A DNA stretch of 64,000 nucleotides from Limnobacter sp. SAORIC-580 (GCF_013004065.1 NZ_CP053084.1:1860001-1924000); one strand, 5' to 3'; positions 18,265 through 27,654 are shown, numbered from the stretch's first letter. Program-made: numbers and translations. Notes: generated by a model from the sequence alone, not told the origin.

Positions 18265-19747
18265 CTGCCCATCCTTTGGAACGTTCTACCGCGCGGTGCC
18301 AGCGATCAAGCAGTGCACCGCGTTCATCAATACTCATCTTGGGTTCAAACCGTGCATCTACCCGCCAGTTGGCCAACAAGCTTTCCTCCGTGTCAAAAAC
18401 ACCCACGGCAAGGCCTGCCAAATAGGCAGCGCCCAAAGCAGTGGTTTCGGTTACTGTGGGGCGCACCACCGGTGCACCCAACAAATCAGCCTGAATTTGC
18501 ATCAATAAATTGTTGTTCGATGCACCACCATCTACGCGCAGTTCACTGAGCGGTTTTGCGCCATCGCGCTGCATGGCCTGAACCAAATCCACCGTTTGCA
18601 GGGCAATGCTTTCAAGTGCCGCGCGTGCAATGTGCGCTTTGGTGGTGCCCCTTGTCATGCCCACCAAAGTGCCTCGAGCATAGGGGTCCCAGTGGGGCGC
18701 GCCCAGGCCTGCAAATGCCGGTACCATGCACACGCCATCTGTGCTTGGCACACTGGCGGCCAGCGCCTGAACATCGGCCGATTTTTCAATAATGCCCAAA
18801 CCATCGCGCAGCCACTGCACCACCGCACCACCCATGAATACACTGCCTTCAAGCATGTAACTGGTTCGGCCATTCACCTGCCAACCCACCGTGGTCAGCA
18901 GGCGGTTGTGGCTTTCAACCACTTCAGTGCCGGTGTTCATCAACATAAAGCAACCAGTGCCATATGTATTTTTGGCTTCACCAGGTTTGAATGCCGTTTG
19001 CCCAAACGTGGCTGCCTGCTGATCACCGGCAACACCTGCGATTGGAATGGCTGCGCCCAACACTGCGGGATCACACCGCGCGATTTCACCGCTTGATTCA
19101 CATACCTGTGGCAACATGCTCGGCGGTATGTCAAACAACTGAAGCAACTCAGAATCCCACTTCAGTGTTTTGATGTTCAACAACATGCTGCGTGAAGCAT
19201 TGCTGACATCGCTTGCATGAACCGCAGCACCTGTCAGGTTCCACATCAGCCAACTGTCCACAGTTCCAAAGGCCAGTTCGCCGGCTTCAGCTTGCGCACG
19301 GGCGCCCGGCACATTGTTCAAGATCCAGTTCACTTTCGTGGCTGAAAAATAAGAATCCAGCTCCAGCCCGGTACTGCGGCGAATCAGGGCAGCCTTGCCC
19401 TGCTCACGCAACTTGTCGCAATATGCAGCCGTGCGGCGGTCTTGCCACACAATGGCGTTGTACACGGGTTTGCCGGTTTTTCGATTCCACACCACGGTGG
19501 TCTCGCGTTGGTTGGTAATGCCAATGCCAGCAATGTCCGAGGGTTTAAGCCCGGCTTTTTCAATCGCGCCCCGGGCACAAGCCAACTGCGTGTTCCAAAT
19601 GTCTTCGGGGCGGTGCTCGACCCAACCAGCCCTTGGAAAAATTTGCTCAAACTCTTGCTGGGAACTGGCCACCACTTGCGCCTGCGCATTGAACACAATA
19701 GCGCGCGAACTGGTTGTGCCTTGGTCCAGTGCCAAGATAAAACCCAT
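18257..19747 (-). CDS. glpK: Glycerol kinase
   Basis: A 496-residue member of the FGGY kinase family. The N-terminal ATP/phosphate motif is [12 protein letters not shown]; later are the signature [10 protein letters not shown] and the C-terminal [15 protein letters not shown]. It phosphorylates glycerol for GlpD, encoded directly downstream with an 8-base overlap. A strong AAGGAG ribosome site precedes the ATG at 19747. No glpF facilitator or glpR repressor lies in the window. Confidence 0.96.
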   Translation of the reverse strand: MGFILALDQGTTSSRAIVFNAQAQVVASSQQEFEQIFPRAGWVEHRPEDIWNTQLACARGAIEKAGLKPSDIAGIGITNQRETTVVWNRKTGKPVYNAIVWQDRRTAAYCDKLREQGKAALIRRSTGLELDSYFSATKVNWILNNVPGARAQAEAGELAFGTVDSWLMWNLTGAAVHASDVSNASRSMLLNIKTLKWDSELLQLFDIPPSMLPQVCESSGEIARCDPAVLGAAIPIAGVAGDQQAATFGQTAFKPGEAKNTYGTGCFMLMNTGTEVVESHNRLLTTVGWQVNGRTSYMLEGSVFMGGAVVQWLRDGLGIIEKSADVQALAASVPSTDGVCMVPAFAGLGAPHWDPYARGTLVGMTRGTTKAHIARAALESIALQTVDLVQAMQRDGAKPLSELRVDGGASNNNLLMQIQADLLGAPVVRPTVTETTALGAAYLAGLAVGVFDTEESLLANWRVDARFEPKMSIDERGALLDRWHRAVERSKGWADA

Positions 19748-19769
19748 GCGGTCGTCTCCTTTCTTGTTG

Positions 19770-20219
19770 TTACTTTCTTTGCCCGGTGCTGTTCCAGTTG
19801 CCCACGTGTTTGTTCAAAAAAGCCTGCATACCCTCGGCCTCGAACCGGCTCACACTCCACAACTCATCAGTCAATACATCCCGGTTCAACCAAATGTAGG
19901 TCTCGGCTTTCAAGGTTTCGCCACTGGTGTTCAGCACAACCTCAATTTCGCGGCGCTCATATTCAGGCCCCTCGAAGGCATCAAGATTCTTGACATCCTC
20001 TGGCAACACATTCAGCCACACCAAACCCTGCACTTGCGCGCTCGGGTTTGGCACCATGGCCGGGTAAGTTTCACCAGGCACAGCATGGCGTTGATGCCCT
20101 TTGGCAATGGCATTCAAACAGGGATAAACACCCTGCACCACTTGCCCCCAAACTGGCAAATACATCAGTGATCCGTACACAAAAACATGCTTGCCGTCTT
20201 GCTCAAATTCCGAGCCCAT
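19770..20219 (-). CDS. Gamma-glutamylcyclotransferase-like (AIG2/GGCT fold) protein
   Basis: A 149-residue protein. The fold signature VFVYGSLM is near the N-terminus, and [15 protein letters not shown] near the middle includes the probable catalytic Glu. GGCT-like enzymes cyclise gamma-glutamyl amines or peptides to 5-oxoproline, but many relatives are uncharacterised. It sits 22 bases upstream of glpK on the same strand and is probably the first gene of the glp transcript; the functional link is unclear. Confidence 0.78.
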   Translation of the reverse strand: MGSEFEQDGKHVFVYGSLMYLPVWGQVVQGVYPCLNAIAKGHQRHAVPGETYPAMVPNPSAQVQGLVWLNVLPEDVKNLDAFEGPEYERREIEVVLNTSGETLKAETYIWLNRDVLTDELWSVSRFEAEGMQAFLNKHVGNWNSTGQRK

Positions 20220-20274
20220 GCGATGTTACCTTTTCAGATGAAAAACAATTAGAAAATGCCTGCAAGGAGACGAT

Positions 20275-21048
20275 GTGAAAACAACAACTGATTTGTTCAA
20301 TTTACAAGATAAGGTGGCTTTGGTCACGGGCGCGACCCGCGGAATTGGCCTGGCCTGTGCGGAATTACTGGCAGCCAAGGGGGCTACGGTGATTATTTCA
20401 AGCAGAAAACAGGAGGCTTGCGAACAAATTGCTGCGCAATTTCAAGCAGATGGCCTGAAAGCTGTGCCCATGGCCTGCCATTTGGGCGAGATGGACCAGA
20501 TTGAGGCGCTGTACCAACAAATTGAAGCAAAATTCGGGAAGCTGGATATTTTGGTGAACAACGGGGCGACCAACCCACACTTCGGGCCAATTTACGACAC
20601 TGACCTGGCTGCCTTTCAAAAAACCTGCGATGTGAACATTCGTGGTTACTTTTACATGAGCAGCCACGGCTGCAAACTAATGGGCAAGAATGGCGGCGGA
20701 AGCATTATTAATGTGGCTTCGGTCAATGGCGTTATTCCCGGCCTCTACCAAGGTATTTATTCGATTACAAAAGCCGCAGTCATTTCAATGACCAAAGCTT
20801 TTGCCAAAGAATGTGCGCCCATGAAGGTGCGTGTGAATGCGCTGCTGCCCGGTGCAACCGACACCAAATTTGCATCGGCCTTGGTGCACAACGATGCCAT
20901 TCGCAGCGCGCTGCTGCAACATGTACCCATGAACCGGGTTGCACAGCCCAGCGAAATGGCGGGTACTGTGCTATATCTAGCCTCCGAGGCTTCAAGTTAC
21001 ACCACCGGTGCCTGCATCAATGTGGATGGCGGTTACCTGGTGGTGTAA
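20275..21048 (+). CDS. SDR family NAD(P)-dependent oxidoreductase
   Basis: 257 residues with a GTG start at 20275 behind AAGGAGA. Cofactor motif VTGATRGIGLA, NNGATNP, catalytic Ser (NVASVNG) and Tyr/Lys (YSITK) are all present, and the C-terminus ends INVDGGYLVV as in FabG-like SDRs. The substrate is unknown. It is convergent with the BVMO/SDR operon, 12 bases apart. Confidence 0.88.
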   Translation: MKTTTDLFNLQDKVALVTGATRGIGLACAELLAAKGATVIISSRKQEACEQIAAQFQADGLKAVPMACHLGEMDQIEALYQQIEAKFGKLDILVNNGATNPHFGPIYDTDLAAFQKTCDVNIRGYFYMSSHGCKLMGKNGGGSIINVASVNGVIPGLYQGIYSITKAAVISMTKAFAKECAPMKVRVNALLPGATDTKFASALVHNDAIRSALLQHVPMNRVAQPSEMAGTVLYLASEASSYTTGACINVDGGYLVV

Positions 21049-21060
21049 ACATGACTTGGC

Positions 21061-21885
21061 TTACTTAATCTGTATGCCTTTGTAATCTTCAGCGTTCAGC
21101 GTGCGCCCCATTTGTTGCCAAAGAATGTGGCGCATGCGCTTGAACGGCACCAGGCGCGAGCCCAACCACACACGCGCAGCATTGTTGCCATACACAATAC
21201 GCGGCTCGTTTTTCTTGATGCATTTCAACACATACTCGCAAATTTCATCAGGCGGCGTGGTCAGGAATTTTTTGGCAAATTTTTCGTGCTCCGGCTTGCT
21301 GGCAATATTGGTGTTGATGCCACCTGGGTGCACCAAATGCACCTGCACCTTGCTGTTTGAAAGCTCAACCATCAGCGATTCTGTAAACCCACGCACTGCA
21401 AATTTGCTGGCGCAGTAATCTGAATTGCTCGGTGTGCCCACCAAACCAAAAATACTCGACACATTCACGACAGCGCCCTCGCCGTTGGCCAATAGTTGCG
21501 GCAAGAATGCGCGCGTGCCATGCACCACACCCCAGAAATTAATGCCCATGACGCGCTCATAGCTGTCGTCACTCAAGGCCCACACTGGGCGACCTTCTCC
21601 GCTAACACCCGCGTTGTTTATAATCACATGTGCATTGCCCAGCGCTGCTTTCACTGCTTGGGCAAATGCATACACCCCCGCCTTGTTCGACACATCAAGC
21701 TTCTCGGCATACACCTGCACATTGGCCGCTTGCATTACCAGTTTCTCGGTTTCTTTCAAACCTTTTTCATCGTAATCACACAGAGCAACTTTACTGCCAA
21801 GTTTCGCAAACATCAGCGCGTACGAACGCCCCATACCTGAACCTGCACCGGTAATCACCACCACTTTGTCTTTGAAATTCTTCAT
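21061..21885 (-). CDS. SDR family oxidoreductase paired with BVMO
   Basis: A 274-residue protein. VVITGAGSGMGRSYALMF (cofactor loop), NNAGVSG, SSIFGLVG and the catalytic YCASK are present. Its ATG overlaps the stop of the monooxygenase gene by 4 bases (ATGA), so both are made together. A BVMO coupled to an alcohol dehydrogenase suggests sequential oxidation of an alcohol to a ketone and then to an ester or lactone (inference). Confidence 0.88.
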   Translation of the reverse strand: MKNFKDKVVVITGAGSGMGRSYALMFAKLGSKVALCDYDEKGLKETEKLVMQAANVQVYAEKLDVSNKAGVYAFAQAVKAALGNAHVIINNAGVSGEGRPVWALSDDSYERVMGINFWGVVHGTRAFLPQLLANGEGAVVNVSSIFGLVGTPSNSDYCASKFAVRGFTESLMVELSNSKVQVHLVHPGGINTNIASKPEHEKFAKKFLTTPPDEICEYVLKCIKKNEPRIVYGNNAARVWLGSRLVPFKRMRHILWQQMGRTLNAEDYKGIQIK

Positions 21886-23408
21886 GCTGCAGCTCCTTCT
21901 GTAAGCAATGCAGATTCATCGGAGTGTAAGGGCTGCTGCTGTGCCAAAGGTGCCTGCAACACATGGTCATTCATCTTGAAATTCCTGGCCATTCGCAGGT
22001 ATGTGTAACTGAAGCCGGGAAACATGGCCACCACATGGCCGCTTTTGCTTTTGTACCAACTGGTACAACCACCGCGTTTCCAAACGGTTTTTTCCATCTC
22101 GCTGTGAATGTGGGTGGTGTAGCGCTCTTCGGCTTGCGGCTTCACCTCAATGGCAGCGGCTTTTTTCGCTTTCACTTCAGCAATGGCACGCATGATGTAA
22201 TGCATCTGCGCTTCAATCACAAAAATTGCTGAGGTATGCCCAATACCGGTATTCGGACCAGTCACGATAAACAGGTTGGGAAACTGCGGCACGGTGGTGC
22301 CCAAATAAGCGCGTGGAAACTCATTCCACACATCGGCCAGTTTGGTGCCGCCCTTGCCCACCACCGGGTAGGAAATTACACCGTCAGTGGCATCGTAACC
22401 CGTGGAATACACAATGCAGTCCAGCTCAATCTGCTCGCCGCTCAGTGTCTTGATGCCGGTTTCATTGATCTCGGCAATGCCGTCGGTCTTGTCGTGCAAG
22501 CTTACGTTGGGGCGGCAATAAGCGGGGTACAGCGTGTTGCTTAAAATAATCCGTTTGCAGCCAATGGTGAAATCGGGTGTTACTTTCTTACGCAGTGCAG
22601 GGTCTTTAATCTGCTTCTTGATGTGGTGCAGTGCCTCGCGCTGTGCAATGTTCTTCAATGCGAAGTCAGAGTACTTGAATGCAATAACACGGCTTTCCAA
22701 TCCCCAATAAATTGCTGAACGAGCCAATTTGCTAATGGGCTCCACTTTCAGCAAAGCGCGCTGCCAGGGCTTGAATACACGGTCTGGTCGCGGCAGTACC
22801 CAATGGGGTGAACGTTGAAATACATGCAAATGCCCTACTTCAGACGCAATGGCGGGGATCACCTGTGCCGCGCTGGCACCACTGCCAATAATGGCGACGC
22901 GTTTGCCTTTGTGGTCGTATTGCTGATCCCAGGCATTGGTGTGAAAAGTCTTTCCTTTGAATGTATCGCGTCCCTTGAAGTTCGGAATCACGGGTGTACT
23001 CAAGGGGCCAGAAGCGTTAATCACAAACTGCGCCTTGATCACATCGCCTGTTTGCAAATGTACATACCAGCGTTGTTCGTTCTCGTGCCACTCGGTGCGC
23101 TGCACATTGCTGTTGGTACGGGTTTTCTCACGCAGGCCATGCTTGGTGATCACGTGCTCGGTGTATTGCTGAAGTTCTGCACCTTCAGCAAACATTTGGC
23201 TCCAGTCGTAAGGTTCGCTTTCAATTGAATACAACAGCGATTGAACATCAACGGCGGCGCCAGGGTACGAATTTTGGCACCAGGTGCCCCCCATGAAGTC
23301 CCGGCGCTCGAGCATGATGAAATCTTCAATGCCACGTTTTTTCAAATTAATTGCCGCGCACTGCCCACCGAAACCACTGCCAATGATGACCACCGTGTAT
23401 TCACTCAT
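21882..23408 (-). CDS. Flavin-containing Baeyer-Villiger-type monooxygenase
   Basis: 508 residues from the ATG at 23408. An in-frame start at 23459 would lie upstream of the predicted transcription start and is rejected. N-terminal FAD motif GSGFGG, second dinucleotide motif IIGSGASAAQ, and the BVMO fingerprint FxGxxxHxxxWD (FKGKTFHTNAWD) are all seen. It inserts oxygen next to a carbonyl using NADPH and O2. It is the first gene of a two-gene operon with an SDR. Confidence 0.9.
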   Translation of the reverse strand: MSEYTVVIIGSGFGGQCAAINLKKRGIEDFIMLERRDFMGGTWCQNSYPGAAVDVQSLLYSIESEPYDWSQMFAEGAELQQYTEHVITKHGLREKTRTNSNVQRTEWHENEQRWYVHLQTGDVIKAQFVINASGPLSTPVIPNFKGRDTFKGKTFHTNAWDQQYDHKGKRVAIIGSGASAAQVIPAIASEVGHLHVFQRSPHWVLPRPDRVFKPWQRALLKVEPISKLARSAIYWGLESRVIAFKYSDFALKNIAQREALHHIKKQIKDPALRKKVTPDFTIGCKRIILSNTLYPAYCRPNVSLHDKTDGIAEINETGIKTLSGEQIELDCIVYSTGYDATDGVISYPVVGKGGTKLADVWNEFPRAYLGTTVPQFPNLFIVTGPNTGIGHTSAIFVIEAQMHYIMRAIAEVKAKKAAAIEVKPQAEERYTTHIHSEMEKTVWKRGGCTSWYKSKSGHVVAMFPGFSYTYLRMARNFKMNDHVLQAPLAQQQPLHSDESALLTEGAAA

Positions 23409-23443
23409 GCCTGGAACCTTTTCAGAAAAATTTTGCTTGTGTG

Positions 23444-23472
23444 AATGTATATCTGACAACAGTCATTGTCAA
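23444..23472 (-). promoter_or_regulatory. BVMO operon promoter overlapping a dyad operator
   Basis: Minus strand: -35 TTGACA (23472-23467), 17-base spacer, -10 TACATT (23449-23444). The -35 and spacer are overlapped by the perfect dyad TGACAA-N6-TTGTCA (23454-23471). A repressor dimer of TetR type bound here would block the polymerase. No regulator gene is adjacent. Confidence 0.6.
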
Positions 23473-23489
23473 TTATAAATTCACCAATA

Positions 23490-23504
23490 GAGGGTAGAAC
23501 CCTC
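23490..23504. promoter_or_regulatory. Inverted repeat in divergent region
   Basis: GAGGGT-AGA-ACCCTC is a perfect 6-bp dyad between the BVMO promoter and the retention-module gene. CCTCC..GGAGG repeats follow immediately. This may be a second operator serving the rightward gene. Confidence 0.35.
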
Positions 23505-23588
23505 CCCCTAATTGGAGGATTAAAAAATTGGCGTACTAGCAAAATTGACGGATGTTAAACACAAATCCAACAATTCAGGAGCAAACCC

Positions 23589-24911
23589 ATGGCCGCACCC
23601 CAAGCATTGATCAAAGACCTTGAAGGCGAAGTCAACGTAAGCCGCAACGGTGAAACTGTGGCTGTAAAGGCAGGCGACTACCTGCTGCCGGGTGATGAAG
23701 TGGTCACAGGCGCAAATGGACGTTTGGCGCTCGAGTTTCCCGGAACTGAAGGGCAAATTCCTGCGGCGGGTGTGATGACTGCCAATGGCAAGCTGACACT
23801 GGGTGAACAAACAGGTGCCAATGGCCAGCAGCAAATCGTGGTGCTTGAAGACGGTGAATGTTTCGAGTTCACTACCGAACTGGCCGAGAATTCCGCCGCA
23901 GCCGAGGGCGGTGCCGTGGCTGGCCTGTTTGGTGCCGGCCTTCTTGGTGCAGGCAGTGGCGGCTTGGCGGGTGCAGGCGCCGTGGCAGCAGGCGCATTCC
24001 TCGCAGGTGGTTCTGGCGACTCTGGAAGCGGCGATGCTGGAACTGGTACCAGCACAGGCGCCAGCAACGCTGGCAGTGGTGGCCTTGGGGGCGTTGGTGC
24101 TGGTGAGTTTTCTTCTCAAGACAGCCCACAAAGCCTTGAGGAATTTGCCACTGAAAACCTGACTCAGGACAACTTACAGCAAAGCATTCTTCAGCCAATT
24201 CAGGATGCTGTACAAAACAGCCAGAACGACCCTGAATCGACTCCTGACAACATTGCAGTTGCAGTGGAGCAAACAGGTTTGGGTGTACTTGAAAACGTGC
24301 ACGATGCTTTGGTTGCCACCACTGGGGAAGGCACACCGCAGGCAGACCTTGTACAACAACTGGTGGATGGCGTTAACCAAACACCGTTGGGCGAACCACT
24401 AAGCCCGATTACCAACCCGCTTTCAGAAGCTGTGAATACTGACCTTGGCCTGGATACACTGATTTCCGCACTGCCCAATGTTGACCCAACAGATGGTGGC
24501 TTGGTGACCAGCGTGGTTGATTTGGCCGATGACATTACACAACCTATCAGCGAACAGGTAGAGCCCTACGATCAATTGCTGCAGGGTTTGAGAGATGTTG
24601 CTGTTGAAATCGACAATGTACTGGAAGGTGTACTGAGCCAAATGGGCACCGAGATTCCCAACCTGGACAGCTTGGGTGGTGGCACACCCGCTCTTCCTGC
24701 CGAGGTTGAAGGCGGGCTGGCCGATTTGGTCGACGGTATTTTAGGCGGCGCAGACACCTTGCAATCTGCACTTCAAGGCGCTGGCGGTTCAGGCCTGCCC
24801 GAAATTCCCGAAGGTGATTTGCTGGGTACACTCAGCAGTGGCATTTCATCCGGTGCCGACGCATTGGGTGGCGAATTGCCCGGATTACCCACCGATGGCT
24901 TGCCTGGCTAA
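23589..24911 (+). CDS. Gly/Ala-rich acidic protein with adhesin-like retention module
   Basis: A 440-residue protein not assigned to a full-length family. Residues 1-100 (LIKDLEGEVNVSRNGETVAV, KAGDYLLPGDEVVTG, GRLALEFPG) resemble the N-terminal retention module of large type I-secreted adhesins of LapA/BapA type. A Gly/Ala hydrophobic stretch (about 108-142) and a Gly/Ser linker follow. The C-terminal half (about 175-440) is acidic with repeated LxxL-type helices and Pro/Gly breaks. There are no RTX repeats and no adhesin repeats. It could be a membrane- or surface-anchored stub or a partner of a secretion system; the function is unknown. Confidence 0.6.
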   Translation: MAAPQALIKDLEGEVNVSRNGETVAVKAGDYLLPGDEVVTGANGRLALEFPGTEGQIPAAGVMTANGKLTLGEQTGANGQQQIVVLEDGECFEFTTELAENSAAAEGGAVAGLFGAGLLGAGSGGLAGAGAVAAGAFLAGGSGDSGSGDAGTGTSTGASNAGSGGLGGVGAGEFSSQDSPQSLEEFATENLTQDNLQQSILQPIQDAVQNSQNDPESTPDNIAVAVEQTGLGVLENVHDALVATTGEGTPQADLVQQLVDGVNQTPLGEPLSPITNPLSEAVNTDLGLDTLISALPNVDPTDGGLVTSVVDLADDITQPISEQVEPYDQLLQGLRDVAVEIDNVLEGVLSQMGTEIPNLDSLGGGTPALPAEVEGGLADLVDGILGGADTLQSALQGAGGSGLPEIPEGDLLGTLSSGISSGADALGGELPGLPTDGLPG

Positions 24912-24956
24912 TATTTAATTTACTTGTCATGTGTCATTAAGTTTTCATTTTTTAAC

Positions 24957-24994
24957 AATAGGCTCAAGTGCTTTAAAAGCGACTTGAGCCTATT
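24957..24994 (+). promoter_or_regulatory. 13-bp perfect hairpin abutting start codon
   Basis: AATAGGCTCAAGT (24957-24969) is exactly complementary to ACTTGAGCCTATT (24982-24994), with a 12-base centre that is itself nearly palindromic. It ends 3 bases before the ATG at 24998. There is no T-run on either side, so a plain terminator is unlikely; an operator or an mRNA hairpin at the ribosome site is more likely. Confidence 0.6.
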
Positions 24995-24997
24995 ACT

Positions 24998-26899
24998 ATG
25001 ACAAAGACAAAACTTCAACTATTCGCACTCAGCACGATTGCTGCTGCCACTTTGGTTGCCTGCGGCAGCGACAACAACACCCCTCCTGCGGTCAGCAGCA
25101 GCGAAACCACCAGTATTTCAAGACTGAGCACTTACAATTCTGGAATCTATGATGCATCAGCAGCAGAGATCCCGGCATACGACCCGGTAAGCCAACGCTT
25201 GTTCGTGGTCAATGCACAAGCCGGGGCTATCGATGTACTCGACTTGAGCGACCCGGAAAACCCTGTGCTTGAACAAACACTGACCACGAATGCAATTCGT
25301 ATGGGCTCAGTGGTGAACAGTATTGCAGTAGCCAACGGTATTCTGGCGGTTGCAATTGAAGACGCAACAAAAACCAACCCTGGTCTTGCGGCCTTCTACA
25401 ACACAGAAACGCTCACCTTGATCAGCTCCATTGCTGTGGGTGCTCAGCCCGATATGATCGTGTTCACGCCCGATGCCACCAAAGTATTGACAGCCAATGA
25501 AGGTGAACCAAGCGACGATTACCGGATTGATCCTGAAGGCAGCGTCAGCATCATAGACATTAGCACTCCAGCGACCCCCACAGTAGCCACCGCAAGTTTC
25601 AGCGGTTTCAATGCAGCCACCTTGCGCGCTGCTGGGGCTCGTATCTACGGGCCAACCAACACTGCTGGAGGCAGCATCATGAATGGTGCCAGTGCCGCGC
25701 AGGACATTGAACCTGAATACATCACGATTTCACAGGACAACACCACCGCTTTCGTCACCCTGCAAGAGAACAATGCAATCGCGAAAATCAATATTGCGAC
25801 CGCCACAGTGACCGATATTTTCCCATTGGGCGAAAAGGACCACGGCCTGGCGGGCAACGAATTTGACGCATCCGATGAAGAAGATGGTGCAATCAATATT
25901 CGTACATGGCCCGGTGTTCGTGGCCTGTACCTTCCCGATGCCATGGCAAGTTACTCGGTTGGCGGCGTAACCTACCTGGTAACAGCGAACGAAGGAGACG
26001 CCCGTGCCTGGGGCGAAGACAACGACGACTATTTCGCAGGCGATGCAACACTCGGTTTTGTTGAAGAATTTCGTGTCAAGCATTTGGTGAACGCAAATGG
26101 CTGGGCGGGTCGCCTGAATGATGACCTGCCACCACAATTGAACGCACTGGTTGCAGGCGGTAACGGTGGCGGTTTGCTCAATCCACTGGTATTTGGCTAC
26201 TGCGGTGCCACAGCCACAAGCCCTGGGGCTTGTCGCGCCGACAACATGCTCGGCCGTTTGAACATCACCTGGACCATGGGTTACCAAAAGGATGTCAACG
26301 GCAATCCTGTATTGTATGACGCAGCGACTGGACTTGTATCACCAACCGGTACGCGGATTATGTATGACCGCCTTTACTCATACGGCGGCCGATCATTTTC
26401 CATATTCGACGAGAATGGGGCCTTGGTGTTTGACTCCGGAGCAGAGTTTGAAAAATTCTTCGCCAGTGACGAATGCATGGCTGGCAGCGCCCGAAATATC
26501 CCCTGCAAAGACTTCTTCAATTCTGGTCACGATGAAGGCAATGCACTGGACAGCCGTAGCGATGCCAAGGGTCCGGAACCGGAGGGTATCGCAATTGGCA
26601 CGGTGGGTACCAAAACCTATGCCTTCATCGGTTTGGAACGGTTTGGTGGGGTATTGATTTACGACATCACAAACCCTGCGGCACCATTCCGCGTGGATTA
26701 CCTGAACACCCGTGAAATTTGGGACATGGAACCCGAAGATGCGACAACGCCAGAGCAACTTGCCGCCTTCGGGGACCTCGGCCCTGAAGGACTGGTGTTT
26801 ATCGCAGCAGCCGATTCTCCAACTGGTAATGACCTGCTGGTTGTGAGCAGTGAAGTGAGTGGTACCACAAGTACTTATTCACTGAATTTGCCAAGGTAA
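24998..26899 (+). CDS. Choice-of-anchor I domain lipoprotein
   Basis: A 633-residue protein with a lipoprotein signal (ATLVAC, lipid Cys22). The body is a WD/beta-propeller-like repeat protein: VVNAQAGAIDVLDLSDPENP, then VTANEGEPSDDYRIDPEGSV and VTANEGDARAWGED blocks, ending GPEGLVFI. This matches the choice-of-anchor I family, related to secreted alkaline-phosphatase-like propellers. No Shine-Dalgarno is evident because the region is taken up by the hairpin. It is probably surface- or periplasm-located; the substrate is unknown. Confidence 0.82.
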   Translation: MTKTKLQLFALSTIAAATLVACGSDNNTPPAVSSSETTSISRLSTYNSGIYDASAAEIPAYDPVSQRLFVVNAQAGAIDVLDLSDPENPVLEQTLTTNAIRMGSVVNSIAVANGILAVAIEDATKTNPGLAAFYNTETLTLISSIAVGAQPDMIVFTPDATKVLTANEGEPSDDYRIDPEGSVSIIDISTPATPTVATASFSGFNAATLRAAGARIYGPTNTAGGSIMNGASAAQDIEPEYITISQDNTTAFVTLQENNAIAKINIATATVTDIFPLGEKDHGLAGNEFDASDEEDGAINIRTWPGVRGLYLPDAMASYSVGGVTYLVTANEGDARAWGEDNDDYFAGDATLGFVEEFRVKHLVNANGWAGRLNDDLPPQLNALVAGGNGGGLLNPLVFGYCGATATSPGACRADNMLGRLNITWTMGYQKDVNGNPVLYDAATGLVSPTGTRIMYDRLYSYGGRSFSIFDENGALVFDSGAEFEKFFASDECMAGSARNIPCKDFFNSGHDEGNALDSRSDAKGPEPEGIAIGTVGTKTYAFIGLERFGGVLIYDITNPAAPFRVDYLNTREIWDMEPEDATTPEQLAAFGDLGPEGLVFIAAADSPTGNDLLVVSSEVSGTTSTYSLNLPR

Positions 26900-26952
26900 T
26901 TCGCCGCACCTGCGTGCCCTTCCACGCGATACTGGCCGTGTCGATAGTCAAC

Positions 26953-26976
26953 AAAAAGCCCCTTTCGGGGCTTTTT
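26953..26976. terminator. Bidirectional intrinsic terminator
   Basis: AAAAAGCCCC-TTTC-GGGGCTTTTT is a perfect 10-bp stem that can stop both the choice-of-anchor I gene (plus) and tRNA-Ser (minus). Confidence 0.92.
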
Positions 26977-26982
26977 GTTTTT

Positions 26983-27072
26983 TGGCGGAGAAGGAGGGAT
27001 TCGAACCCTCGAAGAGGTTGCCCCCTTACCTGATTTCGAGTCAGGCCGATTCAGCCGCTCTCGCACTTCTCC
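26983..27072 (-). tRNA. tRNA-Ser (anticodon CGA)
   Basis: 90 bases with encoded CCA. Acceptor GGAGAAG/CTTCTCC, anticodon stem CCTGA/TCAGG with loop CTCGAAA, a long variable arm as expected for Ser, and T-loop TTCGAAT. It decodes UCG. Confidence 0.95.
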
Positions 27073-27140
27073 ATGGGGCGCAAGTATATAGTATTCAGGT
27101 AGTATCCAAAAACACCCAAAACAACAAACGGAGACAACTT

Positions 27141-27554
27141 TTGAACAGCACAGCAAATAACCGGTTCATTTTTCTGGGCTTTATTGCCGCCGGCTTTACC
27201 AATATATTTGGCATGCTCGCCGCCAGCGAGTTTTTCACCAACACGGCCTTCCACAAATTATCACCCGAAGTCTTTTCTGATTTCGGTACTTTCATGGTGA
27301 TGGTATGGGGTCTGGCGTATCTGGCAGTGGCCAGACAAGCGCATCAACTGCCAGCTATCTGCTTTGTATTTGCATTCGAGAAGGCGATCTACGTGTACAC
27401 CTGGGTCGTCTGGATCAGCAGCAAATCAGACATGCTGCCCATCCTCCGTGAGGAAACACCACTGCTCGCCCTGTTTTACTCTGGCTATGGCCTCATCGAT
27501 TTGGCTTATGCCCTCTTTTTTGCCTGGGTCGGTATTCGCGCACTTCAAAAATAA
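27141..27554 (+). CDS. Small four-helix membrane protein, unknown
   Basis: 137 residues from a TTG start at 27141 with GGAG 7 bases upstream. Four hydrophobic segments: FIFLGFIAAGFTNIFGML, FGTFMVMVWGLAYLAVA, ICFVFAFEKAIYVYTWVVW and FYSGYGLIDLAYALFFAWVG. I do not recognise a characterised family. It lies between tRNA-Ser and the nrt control region, and appears to be its own transcription unit. Confidence 0.65.
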   Translation: MNSTANNRFIFLGFIAAGFTNIFGMLAASEFFTNTAFHKLSPEVFSDFGTFMVMVWGLAYLAVARQAHQLPAICFVFAFEKAIYVYTWVVWISSKSDMLPILREETPLLALFYSGYGLIDLAYALFFAWVGIRALQK

Positions 27555-27654
27555 GCACCGAAACACGCACATCAAACCGGTGCATGCACCACATCCATCA
27601 AAACCGGCGCACCGATTTATTTGGTGCGCCGCACCAAACTCGCTCCACGCACCA
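27555..27654 (+). promoter_or_regulatory. Cluster of GCACC/GGTGC elements (NtrC-like enhancer)
   Basis: In 100 bases there are GCACC at 27555, GGTGCATGCACC at 27579-27590, GGCGCACC-N9-GGTGCGCC at 27606-27630, and GCACCA at 27631 and 27649. NtrC half-sites are GCACC/GGTGC, though its usual dyad spacing differs. They lie about 65-165 bases upstream of the sigma-54 promoter, the normal enhancer distance. Confidence 0.6.

Noticed and set aside
23409..23459. Upstream start of the BVMO at 23459
   Set aside because: It would begin within the predicted -35/operator region, upstream of the expected transcription start.
24957..24994. Hairpin as a Rho-independent terminator of the retention-module gene
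   Set aside because: There is no T-run after either arm, and the right arm abuts the next start codon.
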